Position numbers and translations under genes: made by a program. The notes below the pieces were generated by a model. The model was not told the origin of the DNA. It did no database searches and was given only the letters and a program-made list of their open reading frames with translations. 64,000 nt of DNA from Pseudomonadota bacterium (GTDB lineage Bacteria > Bdellovibrionota > UBA1018 > CAIMNF01): NCBI GenBank assembly GCA_027491115.1, contig JAIXWV010000035.1, positions 1 through 64,000 of the forward strand, in the 5' to 3' direction. Positions 7,822 to 16,612 of this stretch are shown piece by piece (position 1 is the first letter of the stretch; each line of letters starts with the position of its first letter).

Positions 7822-9471
7822 ATGGCAAAATCCCGTCCTGACCTTCTCAAGTACTACCGTCTTGGAGGCCAAGAAATCGCGATCATCTCCGTATACGGAG
7901 TATTGATCGGGTTTTTGTCCTTGTCTATTCCCATTGCGGTACAAAGTCTCGTAAACTCGGTTGCATTCGGTTCTGTTTTGCTTCCGGTTTTCATACTTTC
8001 TTTAATGGTGTTCCTTGGACTCGGGTTCAGTGGAGCATTGAAATTAGCCCAGAGAAAAGTCGTTGAATGGATCACGATCAAGGTATTCTTCAAGACGACG
8101 ATCGCTCTGGGTCGACACCTTCCCAGTCTGAAGGAAGAAGCTCTCGACACCACATATGACAGGACGTACTTCTCCAGGTACCTCGAGCTTTTTTCGGTCC
8201 AAAAAAACCTAAGTGGCCTGTTGGTCGATCTTCTCGATTTTGTGCTGATCGTAGGATCAGGGATGTTGATTGTAGCCTTGTATCACCCAGCATTCTTGGT
8301 GTTCGACATCCTGCTCGTATTCTCGCTGTTTTTTGTAGTCCGTGTGGTGGGCAAAGACGGAATCGACACCAAGCTGGACGAATCGGAGAGCAAATACGAC
8401 CTAGCAACGTGGATGATGAGCCTTTCTAGGCCGGCCGTGGCACTCCGGGGATTAAACGGGATCGAATTGGCACAAGAAAGAACCCAATCTCTCGCGGACA
8501 CTTTCATCGAGACACGCTCCAAGCACTTTAAGGTGCTGTTTCGACAACAAGCCGGCTTCCTGCTGATTTCAGTACTTTCCTCTACTGCTCTACTCGGAGC
8601 AGGCGGGATACTTGTTTTCAATAATCAACTCTCGCTCGGCCAATTGGTCGCCGCCGAAATCATTCTCGCAGGAGTGCTCGCATCCATTGGTAAATTGGAT
8701 AAAATCATGGAGAACTATTTCGGGATCGTGGCATCCATTGGAAAACTGGAAAGCCTATTCGCCATTCCAGCTGAAGAGATCAATGAATCAGGCCATTTCC
8801 CTGCAAAGCTCTCCGGGAAGATCCATTTGGATGGAATCAATTACCGTTACCCTGGGGGTTCGGAACTTTGGATCCCCATTCACCAAACCATTGCACCCGG
8901 AGCTAAAGTTGCCATCAAGGGTCCTTCAGGTTCAGGGAAAAGTACCCTCTTGGAACTCATTTATGGATTGCGCAACCCTTCAGAAGGTCAGCTCCTTTTT
9001 GACGACTTAAACTCTAAGGATCTACACCTAAAACGTTTTCGCGATTACATCGGTTTCACTTCAATTTTTCAGGTAATCCCCGGAACCCTTCTGGCGAACA
9101 TAGAGCTTGGCAGAAGGGTCGATTTCCCTCATCTGACATCCCTAGTGCGGGATCTCGCACTTGAGGAGTCAATATCCGCTCTACCGAACGGTTATCAAAC
9201 AGAACTAGAACCTGTAGCCCTTCCGTTCTCAGTCGGACAGAAGGCTCGCTTTTCACTCCTCAGAGCGTTGGCGCACTCTCCCGAAATTCTGATCATCGAT
9301 GAATCTCTCGATCAAATTGACCCCGATCTCCAGGATCGGGTTTGGGAAGTCATCCGGGCCAGGATGAAGGGCAAGACCGTTTTGATCGCCACACATGACG
9401 AAAGAATTGTGAAGAAATGTGATCAGATCATTGAACTTAGAAGATCCCGGAATGTGGGAGGTGACACATGA
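7822..9471 (+). CDS. ABC exporter, fused permease-ATPase without peptidase domain
   Basis: A 549-residue type I ABC exporter half-transporter. Five or six hydrophobic helices occupy about residues 18-320 and the nucleotide-binding domain starts near 335. Walker A is GPSGSGKST (367-375), Walker B LIIDE near 490, and the H-loop ATHDE near 524. The signature motif reads FSVGQ (469-473) rather than LSGGQ, so it is degenerate. There is no N-terminal C39 peptidase, so a double-glycine leader peptidase role is unlikely. It is the first gene of a tight operon with HlyD-like and TolC-like genes, making an envelope-spanning exporter. No substrate gene is evident nearby. Confidence 0.9.
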   Translation: MAKSRPDLLKYYRLGGQEIAIISVYGVLIGFLSLSIPIAVQSLVNSVAFGSVLLPVFILSLMVFLGLGFSGALKLAQRKVVEWITIKVFFKTTIALGRHLPSLKEEALDTTYDRTYFSRYLELFSVQKNLSGLLVDLLDFVLIVGSGMLIVALYHPAFLVFDILLVFSLFFVVRVVGKDGIDTKLDESESKYDLATWMMSLSRPAVALRGLNGIELAQERTQSLADTFIETRSKHFKVLFRQQAGFLLISVLSSTALLGAGGILVFNNQLSLGQLVAAEIILAGVLASIGKLDKIMENYFGIVASIGKLESLFAIPAEEINESGHFPAKLSGKIHLDGINYRYPGGSELWIPIHQTIAPGAKVAIKGPSGSGKSTLLELIYGLRNPSEGQLLFDDLNSKDLHLKRFRDYIGFTSIFQVIPGTLLANIELGRRVDFPHLTSLVRDLALEESISALPNGYQTELEPVALPFSVGQKARFSLLRALAHSPEILIIDESLDQIDPDLQDRVWEVIRARMKGKTVLIATHDERIVKKCDQIIELRRSRNVGGDT

Positions 9472-10469
9472 GCTTCTCCGAATCGGAAATCATGAAGCAT
9501 GCAAGAACGGCAAAAATCCTCTCTTGGTCTTTTGTCGGGTTCCTGCTCTCTTTGGCACTTCTACCCTGGGCCCAAACCGTGATCGGAAAGGGAAGGGTGG
9601 TGGCGTTTTCTCCGACCGAAAGGGAGCAGAGAATCATTGCACCCATCGACGGCAGAGTGAAGAAATGGTTCATCGCTGAAGGTTCCATAGTTAAAAAAGG
9701 GGACCCGATTGTCGAATTGACTGATGTTGATCCAGACATTCTGAAGCGACTCGAGCAAGAGCAGATTGCCACTAAAAAGAAAATCTCTGCAGCCAAACTC
9801 GGGATTGAAACCTCGAGAAAGAACCTCCAGCGGCAGGAAAAACTTTTCGAAGAAGGCATTTCTTCTAGAAGAAGTTATGAATTGGCGAATCTTGAGCTGG
9901 TGAAGTATCTCACGGACGAAGCCAATGCCACCTCTGAATTAGCCAAGTTGGACGTCCGCATGGCAAGACAGGCGGCTCAGTTGGTCTCTGCACCCGTTGA
10001 CGGGGTCATCACCAAGCGTCTCACAGGCCAGGAGGGTGAGGTTGTCAAGATCGGAGCCGAACTCTCCGTGCTGATTCCCAGTACGGATTCACGTGCCGTA
10101 GAGCTATGGGTTCGGGGAAACGACATGCCCCTGATCCACAAAGATCAATCCGTCAGACTCCAGTTTGAGGGATGGCCGGCCATACAGTTTTCGGGCTGGC
10201 CCTCGGTGGCAGTGGGAACATTTCCCGGCAAAGTCCTTTGGGTGGATCCCACCAGTAATGAAACTGGAGAGTTTAGGATCATGATTCTACCGGAGGGCGG
10301 AGTAGGGAATTGGCCGGATCCAGGATTTCTCAGACAAGGCGTTAAAACGTTGGGTTGGGTCAATATCAAGTCTGTCTCCATCGGATACGAACTTTGGCGT
10401 CAGTTCAATGCTTTCCCCATTGTCCCCGAAATCAAGACCGGAAAAAAAACGAAGGACGGCAAGGAATGA
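9468..10469 (+). CDS. HlyD-family periplasmic adaptor protein
   Basis: The start overlaps the ABC stop by 4 bases (ATGA). One N-terminal membrane helix (about residues 14-36) anchors it in the inner membrane. Two lipoyl half-motifs, APIDGRVKKWFIAEGSIVKK near 57 and SAPVDGVITKRLTGQEGEVV near 170, flank a short coiled-coil hairpin (about 85-160). This is the canonical membrane-fusion-protein order. It should link the ABC transporter to the TolC-like protein encoded next. The hairpin is short compared with HlyD of haemolysin systems. Confidence 0.9.
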   Translation: MSFSESEIMKHARTAKILSWSFVGFLLSLALLPWAQTVIGKGRVVAFSPTEREQRIIAPIDGRVKKWFIAEGSIVKKGDPIVELTDVDPDILKRLEQEQIATKKKISAAKLGIETSRKNLQRQEKLFEEGISSRRSYELANLELVKYLTDEANATSELAKLDVRMARQAAQLVSAPVDGVITKRLTGQEGEVVKIGAELSVLIPSTDSRAVELWVRGNDMPLIHKDQSVRLQFEGWPAIQFSGWPSVAVGTFPGKVLWVDPTSNETGEFRIMILPEGGVGNWPDPGFLRQGVKTLGWVNIKSVSIGYELWRQFNAFPIVPEIKTGKKTKDGKE

Positions 10470-11860
10470 TTCGCCACTTGGCAATGATCGGATTGACGCT
10501 CTGGACGGGTGAGGCCCAGGGAGCACTTCGTTTCTCCGAGTTGGCGGGGCGAATCTTAAGTGAGTCTGATCTGAAATCCCAGATCGAGAGTGATCGCCTT
10601 CGAGTATTTCTCGAATATCAAGTCGCTGTCGGGAACCAGTTCGATCCCGTACTAAAGGCCAAATACTTCGATCAATTCCGGGGTGACTATATCCAGCGCC
10701 GCAAAGAACTCAGTGTGATGCAAAGACTCTCTGTTTGGGGTTCGGCAATCGAGTTCGGTTATAATAAGAGCCAGGGTGATTTCGCGGACTACGATGGAAA
10801 GTACATGACCCAGGACGGGGGCTCCCTCCGTGCGAAATTGGACATACCAATCTTGAGGAACGGGTTCACAGACAGTCTCAGGGCCGCTCTCAGAAAAGGG
10901 ATTATCTCCAAAGAAGTCTCAGAGCTCCAAGCGCGTTCTCAATCCTTGGACCTGCTCCGCCAAATCGGATCGCGTTATTGGGATTGGTACCTCAGCGGTC
11001 AGCGCCTAAATGTCGCGGAAAAAATCCTTAAGCTCGCTGAGGACCGCCAAGAAAAAATCCGAATTCGTGTGGAAAGGGGAGATATCGCCAAGATTGAGGA
11101 GCTGGAAGGTGACCGAACGATCCTTCAGAGAAAGTCCTCTCTGGCACAGGGAAATCGTTTATTCACTCGTGCGAGGCTAGACCTTGAGGCCTTGTTAAGT
11201 ACTCGTACGGAGAAAATTCCCGAGCTCTCCCTCACTGAAATTCCTGAAATTCCAATTCCAACCAATCTGACCTCGTCCTCGAATGGCTGGAAGCAATCTG
11301 AGATGGAGGATGCAGAAACCCATCCAGAAGTTAGACGCCAGAGGCTTGTGCTCGAACAGACCGGCATTGATCGAGAGCTTGCCGGTAACCAATTCCTTCC
11401 CAAATTGGACTTTTCTGTAGAGGCTGGCGAGAATCTCGGTACTGAGGTTTACGGTCTCAGCAAGTTCAGAATGAATGGAGGATTGTTTTTCGAATTCCCC
11501 ATACCGTCCAGGGCTGCTTCCGCCCGGATTTCACAAGCGGAAGCACAATGGGTGCGGCAAGAAGCGACGGCATCCCTCACCTTGGTCAGGATTCGCAACC
11601 AGATCTCAGATTCTGGCGTGGCCCTTGGTTTGGCCATGGAACGCCTCCGTTTGGCCACCTCGGAGATGGAGCTTGCAAAAAAACTGGTGGACCTGGAGAG
11701 CAAGCGATTCCTCGAGGGTGATTCAAACCTTCTTCTTCTCAACATCAGAGAACAAAACCTTGCGGAAGCCGAGATTCGTAAATTCGAAGCATTCTCAGAA
11801 ATGAAAAAATCTGAAATCGATCTCAATGCTGCACAAGGCCGGCTCAAACTTGTTGACTAA
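10466..11860 (+). CDS. TolC-like outer membrane efflux protein
   Basis: The start is ATG 10466, overlapping the HlyD stop by 4 bases and preceded by GAAGGACGGCAAGGA; the frame from 10355 is only open by chance. The signal peptide (MIRHLAMIGLTLWTGEAQG) is followed by two internally similar halves of long amphipathic helices separated by beta segments, as in outer membrane efflux proteins. An RSQSLDLLRQIGSRYWDWY helix in the first half and an ARISQAEAQWVRQEA helix in the second are typical. The length of 464 is normal. It completes a tripartite exporter. Confidence 0.88.
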   Translation: MIRHLAMIGLTLWTGEAQGALRFSELAGRILSESDLKSQIESDRLRVFLEYQVAVGNQFDPVLKAKYFDQFRGDYIQRRKELSVMQRLSVWGSAIEFGYNKSQGDFADYDGKYMTQDGGSLRAKLDIPILRNGFTDSLRAALRKGIISKEVSELQARSQSLDLLRQIGSRYWDWYLSGQRLNVAEKILKLAEDRQEKIRIRVERGDIAKIEELEGDRTILQRKSSLAQGNRLFTRARLDLEALLSTRTEKIPELSLTEIPEIPIPTNLTSSSNGWKQSEMEDAETHPEVRRQRLVLEQTGIDRELAGNQFLPKLDFSVEAGENLGTEVYGLSKFRMNGGLFFEFPIPSRAASARISQAEAQWVRQEATASLTLVRIRNQISDSGVALGLAMERLRLATSEMELAKKLVDLESKRFLEGDSNLLLLNIREQNLAEAEIRKFEAFSEMKKSEIDLNAAQGRLKLVD

Positions 11861-11867
11861 CTGAGTC

Positions 11868-11944
11868 ATTTCCGACTGGTACGAATTCTTACCATAAACT
11901 TTTCCACAGAGTACGAATTCAGGCGTTCAGACAGGCGCGAATTC
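11868..11944 (-). repeat. Inverted iterons (2 clear, 1 degenerate)
   Basis: On the minus strand 11868-11887 reads AATTCGTACCAGTCGGAAAT and 11900-11919 reads AATTCGTACTCTGTGGAAAA, 32 bases apart. A degenerate third copy lies around 11926-11944 (AATTCGCGCC...). They face the direct iterons downstream. Confidence 0.8.
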
Positions 11945-11960
11945 GAACTATTTAGAAATG

Positions 11961-11980
11961 AATTCGTACTCTCTGGAAAA
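11961..11980 (+). repeat. Single direct iteron
   Basis: AATTCGTACTCTCTGGAAAA, matching the consensus fully, stands alone between the inverted pair and the first direct cluster, 126 bases before the next copy. Confidence 0.85.
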
Positions 11981-12086
11981 AATGCTTGAGTTCATCCCGT
12001 TGGGTCGGCAAAATTTTCTTAATGACAGGGTGTCCCTCCAAATCAATGACCGAGTTATGTCCCAATCCGGGTAAGGTTGCGGCCAT

Positions 12087-12180
12087 AATTCGTACCGTCT
12101 GGAAATTTGAATCGTACCGGATGGAATTGTATTCGTACCCAACGGAAATAATCGCAACTTTAATTCGTACTTGCTGGAAA
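12087..12180 (+). repeat. Direct iteron cluster 1 (four copies)
   Basis: Copies at 12087-12105, 12110-12128, 12130-12148 and 12162-12180. Taking the C of CGTAC as reference (12091, 12113, 12134, 12166), the steps are 22, 21 and 32 bases, close to two, two and three helical turns, so the initiators would bind one face of the DNA. Confidence 0.9.
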
Positions 12181-12284
12181 AAGCTCTCGGCCCCAATCCC
12201 CGGAGTGAGCATGAAATTTCGTCATTTCATGGACTTAATCCAAATTTCCGATGAGCCGGCTTCGTTCATCCAGGGACAGGCCGA

Positions 12285-12379
12285 ATTTCGCACCTCGCGG
12301 AAAATCAATTCGTACCCCTTTGAATTTTTCATGAGCAGAATTCGTACCCAATGGAATTCTAATCGTACCGGATGGAAAG
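12285..12379 (+). repeat. Direct iteron cluster 2 (four copies)
   Basis: Copies at 12285-12304 (degenerate, TTTCGCACC), 12307-12325, 12339-12357 and 12361-12379. Reference bases 12289, 12311, 12343 and 12364 give steps 22, 32 and 21. The gap from the last copy of cluster 1 to the first of cluster 2 is 123 bases. Confidence 0.88.
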
Positions 12380-12463
12380 CGGCCTCTGAAATCATTGGGA
12401 AATTGCCCTATTTAGCGGGTCCTATAAATACGTTTTTATTCATTAATAAAGGAGAAGAGAACG

Positions 12464-14083
12464 ATGACTCACTTAAGCACTGAAATCGTACTCCAAGGAA
12501 ACCTGGCTGTGGTGAAAGAGGAACAAAGAGAACTCTTCAATCCTGATTTCACTGTTGAAGCCAATTTGGTGAAATACTCTGCATTGTTCCCCCCTCATTC
12601 TCCAGAGACCCCCCTGTACAGCACCCGACATATTGATGCACTTAATTCCACAGGAGGCGGTGGGATCATCGTGACCCAACTGACCACTTCGACATCACCC
12701 ATTTCAAACAAAGGGAAGATCGAGCAGGACAGGGTGCCCGGTGATTTTGAGAAGAAGGTGTTTTACGCGATTGTTTCAATCTGGGTAACCAACGGAAAGC
12801 CTGCAGACGGCATCGTCCATTTTTCGATCGGAAAGCTCATTGAACAACTTGGATTGAGCACCGGTGGGAAGAACTACAAGATGGTCAAGGAAGCCATTAG
12901 CAGAATCAGTCGGTCGACCATCAAGATCGAAGGATCTTATGTCTCTGCTCCGGATTTCAGAAAAGACACAAGAGAATTTTCACTCTTTGCTGATTGTCAG
13001 GAGAGTCAATCACGAAGAGGTCGCAAAAGCCTCAATGGCAATATTGAGACCGATTTTTATAGGATCCGTCTCAATACAGCCATTGTCAGTAACATGATCC
13101 ATGACTATTCCATTGTCATTCAGGTGAAGGATTATACTTCAGCATCAAGCAAGTATTACCGCAGACTAGTGGACATTATTGAGTTTGAGTTCCAAAAAGG
13201 TTCCGGTTTGGGGCAAGAAAAAATCGAGTTTCTGCTATCGCAATTGGCCAAAAACCTTCCTTTGGAAGGAGAAGCCTCTAATGTCAGTACCATATTGAAA
13301 AGACTTTCCGCATCACTCAGAGAATTGGTCGATCTAGGAGGATATCGCTATGATGTCACAAAAGTTGGGAATAATGCGCTCCTGACCATCTATTCCAAGA
13401 CACATACCCGAAAAATCCTGACACAAAAAACGATTGAAGAGGAGATTGAAGAATATTTCAAAATTCACGAGCGGTTGTTCTCAATTCCGATTTGGGGCAC
13501 GCTCAGTGAATCACAAAAGGCGGTTTCTGACTTTTTGTCGGCAGACCAAGCCAGGATTGATTTCGATGGAAAATCCTTCCTGAAGCCAGTGCACATACTT
13601 GATGTATTGATGTTCCAGTACCATGTTCGGAATGGGAAAAAACAACTTCGGAAGTGGTCTGCTGCCAACGAGGAACGAGGCTCGATTCTCAGGATCGCGA
13701 GGAGCATCCTGAACGGATCGAACACTCTCAAATATCCGGACGGCTACAAGACGTATTTTGAACGGCTCCGTGACGCTGAAGCCTTGATTGCGAAGAACCA
13801 GCTCGAAGCCCGAGAGCAGGTGAGGACTCAAAGTGCTGCCCAGGAGGCCGAAAAGCAGGCGCGCAACCTTTATTTGGAGTTGAATGCATCAGGGCTCAAT
13901 CACTATTTGAAAAGGCTCAGAGAAGAGTTTCCGAAGCTGCCTGAAGAAGCGATTCGCAGCGAGAAAATGATCACCGATACCATCATGGAGGACATCCTAG
14001 ACGGATCCTTGAGTCGGGTTCACTTCAAGAATCTGCAACCTCAGTTAGAGCGAGCACCCTTCAGTAAGGGTGAAATAAGTTAA
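12464..14083 (+). CDS. repA: RPA-family plasmid replication initiator
   Basis: A 539-residue initiator. Residues about 65-310 follow the layout of the Replication initiator protein A family: IIVTQLTTSTSPIS, then FEKKVFYAIVSIWVTNGKP, a winged-helix block (FSIGKLIEQLGLSTGGKNY ... ISRISRSTIKIEG), and a second winged-helix-like block with YYRRLVDIIEFEFQKGSG and ASLRELVDLGGYRYDV. The C-terminal 200 residues are helical with a charged coiled coil near 455-480 and are longer than in minimal initiators. A strong ribosome site (AAAGGAGAAGAG) precedes the ATG. The iteron array upstream is the expected binding target; an iteron-like copy also falls inside codons 7-13. Iteron binding would be expected to control both replication and its own promoter. 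Confidence 0.88.
   Translation: MTHLSTEIVLQGNLAVVKEEQRELFNPDFTVEANLVKYSALFPPHSPETPLYSTRHIDALNSTGGGGIIVTQLTTSTSPISNKGKIEQDRVPGDFEKKVFYAIVSIWVTNGKPADGIVHFSIGKLIEQLGLSTGGKNYKMVKEAISRISRSTIKIEGSYVSAPDFRKDTREFSLFADCQESQSRRGRKSLNGNIETDFYRIRLNTAIVSNMIHDYSIVIQVKDYTSASSKYYRRLVDIIEFEFQKGSGLGQEKIEFLLSQLAKNLPLEGEASNVSTILKRLSASLRELVDLGGYRYDVTKVGNNALLTIYSKTHTRKILTQKTIEEEIEEYFKIHERLFSIPIWGTLSESQKAVSDFLSADQARIDFDGKSFLKPVHILDVLMFQYHVRNGKKQLRKWSAANEERGSILRIARSILNGSNTLKYPDGYKTYFERLRDAEALIAKNQLEAREQVRTQSAAQEAEKQARNLYLELNASGLNHYLKRLREEFPKLPEEAIRSEKMITDTIMEDILDGSLSRVHFKNLQPQLERAPFSKGEIS
12484..12501 (+). repeat. Iteron-like copy inside the initiator gene
   Basis: AATCGTACTCCAAGGAAA matches 14 of 18 positions of the last upstream iteron. 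Its reference base (12487) lies 123 bases after that copy, the same gap that separates the two upstream clusters. It overlaps codons for E-I-V-L-Q-G-N. Confidence 0.5.
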
Positions 14084-15276
14084 GGTTTTTTCTTTTGGCG
14101 TTGACCGATCGGGATCTTGTATCCACCTTCCACTATGAACTGGATGGATCCGATGGGAGTATGCTCCAGCCGGTCTCCGGCGGAATTGACCAGAGCATTG
14201 TCAATCTTGATGTAGGTTCCGCGCACTGTCGGTTGCAAGAAGAAGTTTCCAAGCCCGAGCCGCACGTGAGCATCGGCGTGGCCACCATAGCCAGCAATAT
14301 GAAAATTGTTGTCCACGCCTTCCCAGTTCCACCAGCTGTCTTGATGGAGCTTGACGGTAGTCTGGGGAATCATAAGACCTGCACCCGCACCGCCGCCAAC
14401 CCCTAGCGAGAAACGGTTGTTCTTCGAATGCCAAAGACCTTTTTTGTAAACCGCGCCGACATGGGCATAGTTGTAACCGTTGGTATGGTCAAAGTACAAC
14501 CAACGCATGTCACCGGTTGCCTTGACTTGGTCGAAATTGAGACCAGAAAGAAGGGATGGGTCGCCACTGGGATGGGGCACGAAGACAGTTCGATTGTATT
14601 CCCCGGTGACTTCGTACCTCCTATCATTTTGAAATACCCACTTCATGTGATCGAGGCCGGCGACAATGTCCCAGTTTTCATTTACCTCGTAGCCAATTTT
14701 TAGGTTGTACTGTGGAATGGGAATTCGAGTGGGATGGATATAGTCCAACAGTTCCTTGGATTGCCGATCATGTCCGACAGCATCATGGATTGTGAAGGTT
14801 CCGGAGGCGGTTTTGAATGTAGCATCTGATGTGGTGTGAAATCCGCGATGGTATCCCCAAGTGATGTAAACAAAGCGTTTTTTCTTTGGAGGGACGTTCA
14901 CCAATGGCGAGGCGTCACGAGGGAGGGGGTTCGTGTTCACTACGGGTATGTTGCAGGTTGTGCAATGGGGTTGACCGGGCATTACAGGCGTCGGAGAAGC
15001 CGAAGCTGCCACGGGAACAGTCTCCACTACCACTTCCACGTCAAGAAGTTCGAGCTCACCTGCCTGAATCTGGTTCTCAGAGCTTTTCAGGACATGTTCT
15101 TTCGACTGGTTCGCCAAATCATCGATTTTAGAATCTTTGAGGGAAACTTTATCAAGCTCCTCAAAGGGAATAACCTGACGGAGAGCCTCAGGGGACTCTG
15201 CCATGGAATGGGTGAACGGGTAGAAGCAGGTCAGAACCAACCAAAAAATGGCCATCATCGAATGTCTTTTCGTCAA
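14080..15276 (-). CDS. Predicted outer-membrane beta-barrel protein
   Basis: Signal peptide MTKRHSMMAIFWLVLTCFYPFTHSMA. Residues about 25-130 form a polar periplasmic or surface part with a CTTC pair and proline linkers. From about 135 the sequence is strand-rich with conserved-looking blocks: YITWGYHRGFHTTSDATF, DRQSKELLDYIHPTRIPIPQ, and YEVNENWDIVAGLDHMKWV. I recall this WGYxR...IPQYN...DHMK pattern from uncharacterised outer-membrane proteins of several phyla. Its stop overlaps the convergent repA stop by 4 bases. Function unknown. Confidence 0.65.
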   Translation of the reverse strand: MTKRHSMMAIFWLVLTCFYPFTHSMAESPEALRQVIPFEELDKVSLKDSKIDDLANQSKEHVLKSSENQIQAGELELLDVEVVVETVPVAASASPTPVMPGQPHCTTCNIPVVNTNPLPRDASPLVNVPPKKKRFVYITWGYHRGFHTTSDATFKTASGTFTIHDAVGHDRQSKELLDYIHPTRIPIPQYNLKIGYEVNENWDIVAGLDHMKWVFQNDRRYEVTGEYNRTVFVPHPSGDPSLLSGLNFDQVKATGDMRWLYFDHTNGYNYAHVGAVYKKGLWHSKNNRFSLGVGGGAGAGLMIPQTTVKLHQDSWWNWEGVDNNFHIAGYGGHADAHVRLGLGNFFLQPTVRGTYIKIDNALVNSAGDRLEHTPIGSIQFIVEGGYKIPIGQRQKKKP

Positions 15277-15335
15277 AAAACAGTCGGGACTTAAGCCTAA
15301 TTTATTATTAGGGAATACAAATGGTTAGGCTGAGT

Positions 15336-15572
15336 TCATTTCGAGAACCAGTCTTTAATCTTCAGAATGAGCCAAACCAATCCATTCAGAATTAAGATAG
15401 TGGTGAATGGAAAATAGAATTTGAAGTTCTGCTTTTCATAAGAAAAATCGCCGGGAAGGTGACCCAGCCATTTCAGGCGGTCACCCAGTCCCCATAACAA
15501 ACCACCCACTAGACAAAGAATGACTCCAATGACGAGTAGTGTTTTTCCTGATTCTTCCTGTGTCATGGGCAT
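15336..15572 (-). CDS. DUF2905 small membrane protein
   Basis: Two membrane helices (LLVIGVILCLVGGLLWGLG and FYFPFTTILILNGLVWLIL) flank the conserved loop GDRLKWLGHLPGDFSYEKQNF, which is diagnostic of the DUF2905 family. The frame extends to 15662, but that would overlap the divergent ATG at 15661, and family members are about 70 residues, so I place the start at 15572 (or 15566). No function is known for the family. Confidence 0.85.
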   Translation of the reverse strand: MPMTQEESGKTLLVIGVILCLVGGLLWGLGDRLKWLGHLPGDFSYEKQNFKFYFPFTTILILNGLVWLILKIKDWFSK

Positions 15573-15660
15573 TGAAATACTTTGTAGCAAGACAAAGGTC
15601 AATATTCGGTATTTTAAATTAGGTTTGGGACTCTGATGTTCCTCATGTTCCAATGAGTCC

Positions 15661-16611
15661 ATGAATCGGATTGTCTCTGGTATTTCTTTTTTGGGGCTAT
15701 TTATCAGTCTTCAAGCATTTCCTGATCAGTTTGGCAGCTCGAGTTCAGTTGGGGGAGGAACCCTTTCACAAACTTTGAGTCTTTCAAAGCGTTTCAAGGG
15801 CCCTAAAGAGGAAGAATCAAGGTCAGTGTATCTTGCGTATACCATGACACAGAACGAGATCGGGTCTACTACCGGAACGTCTTCGAATGCATTCAACTAT
15901 ACTCACTCGATGAGTACAACTTATTCGGTCTCAGGAAACACACGTCGTGGCCTGAGTGGGTCATTTTCAACCACGCCCGCAGAAAACCTGAGTTCTTTCG
16001 GAGCAACAGGTTTCTTATCCAAGAGTATTGAGCTCGGAACCAGGACCGAGGCGGAAGAAGATGATGATTCGTTTCTTCCCACTATCGGGGTCAGGGGTTC
16101 GGTCGGTTACCAACATTATGCCCAGACTGTTTCAGACGATTCTGGCTCTAAGCGGAAGGGGAGTCGGCGGAAGCGCACTCGTACTGAGGAGCAATCTATC
16201 GGAAAAGTTTCTCTCGATCTGACCTTGAACCTCGATCTGTTTGAGTCGTTTGGTGTTTTTGGGTCGTATACCCGGTACGTGTACACCAGAGATGTAACGG
16301 ACTTCATGGATGTATTGGATGACCCTCGAGCCATTGCTTCTGGTGCAGCCGAATTTAGTTCGACTCTTTCAGGTTTTTCTTCGAATGAAATCGAAGCTGG
16401 GGTGGATCTGACTTTGCCACTGGATCTTTCGCTGGCTATCTCGAAAAGCCTTGCCGCCAATGAGACCACCTCGGTGATCACCCACGCGTACTCGGTAGAA
16501 TTGAACAAGGATTGGGGGAGTTACTGGAGTACTGGAATTGGGGCTGACCGATTCGTGAGCAATGGAAGCTCCCAGGATCTTTATAACTTTTCTCTATCTT
16601 ACAGTTTTTGA
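15661..16611 (+). CDS. Predicted outer-membrane beta-barrel protein
   Basis: Signal peptide MNRIVSGISFLGLFISLQAF, then 290 residues of alternating strands rich in Ser, Thr and Tyr with no cysteine. The C-terminus ends in aromatic YNFSLSYSF, the terminal-phenylalanine signal recognised by the Bam machinery. A basic loop GSKRKGSRRKRTRTEE near residue 165 could be extracellular. It is divergent from the DUF2905 gene and its stop lies one base before the convergent methyltransferase stop. Function unknown. Confidence 0.68.
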   Translation: MNRIVSGISFLGLFISLQAFPDQFGSSSSVGGGTLSQTLSLSKRFKGPKEEESRSVYLAYTMTQNEIGSTTGTSSNAFNYTHSMSTTYSVSGNTRRGLSGSFSTTPAENLSSFGATGFLSKSIELGTRTEAEEDDDSFLPTIGVRGSVGYQHYAQTVSDDSGSKRKGSRRKRTRTEEQSIGKVSLDLTLNLDLFESFGVFGSYTRYVYTRDVTDFMDVLDDPRAIASGAAEFSSTLSGFSSNEIEAGVDLTLPLDLSLAISKSLAANETTSVITHAYSVELNKDWGSYWSTGIGADRFVSNGSSQDLYNFSLSYSF

Positions 16612-16612
16612 T

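Larger units (their letters stand above)
11861..12463. other. Replication origin region with iterons and AT-rich segment
   Basis: Six hundred bases without a gene lie upstream of the initiator. Copies of AATTCGTACNNNNTGGAAA are arranged as two inverted copies (plus a degenerate third), one single direct copy, and two clusters of four. The segment 12398-12456 is AT-rich (TATTTAG, TATAAATACG, TTTTTATTCATTAATAAA) and is a candidate duplex-unwinding element; it also contains a -10-like TATAAA at 12423. TTTTCCACA at 11900-11908, inside an inverted iteron, resembles a DnaA box. The initiator's ribosome site AAAGGAGAAGAG follows at 12448. Confidence 0.85.

Noticed and set aside
10355-10465. N-terminal extension of the TolC-like protein
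   Set aside because: It overlaps the HlyD gene, and the signal peptide begins at 10466 with its own ribosome site and an ATGA junction.
15280-15330. AGCCTAA...TTAGGCT inverted repeat as a terminator of the DUF2905 gene
   Set aside because: Loop of about 24 bases and no U run. Too weak to list.
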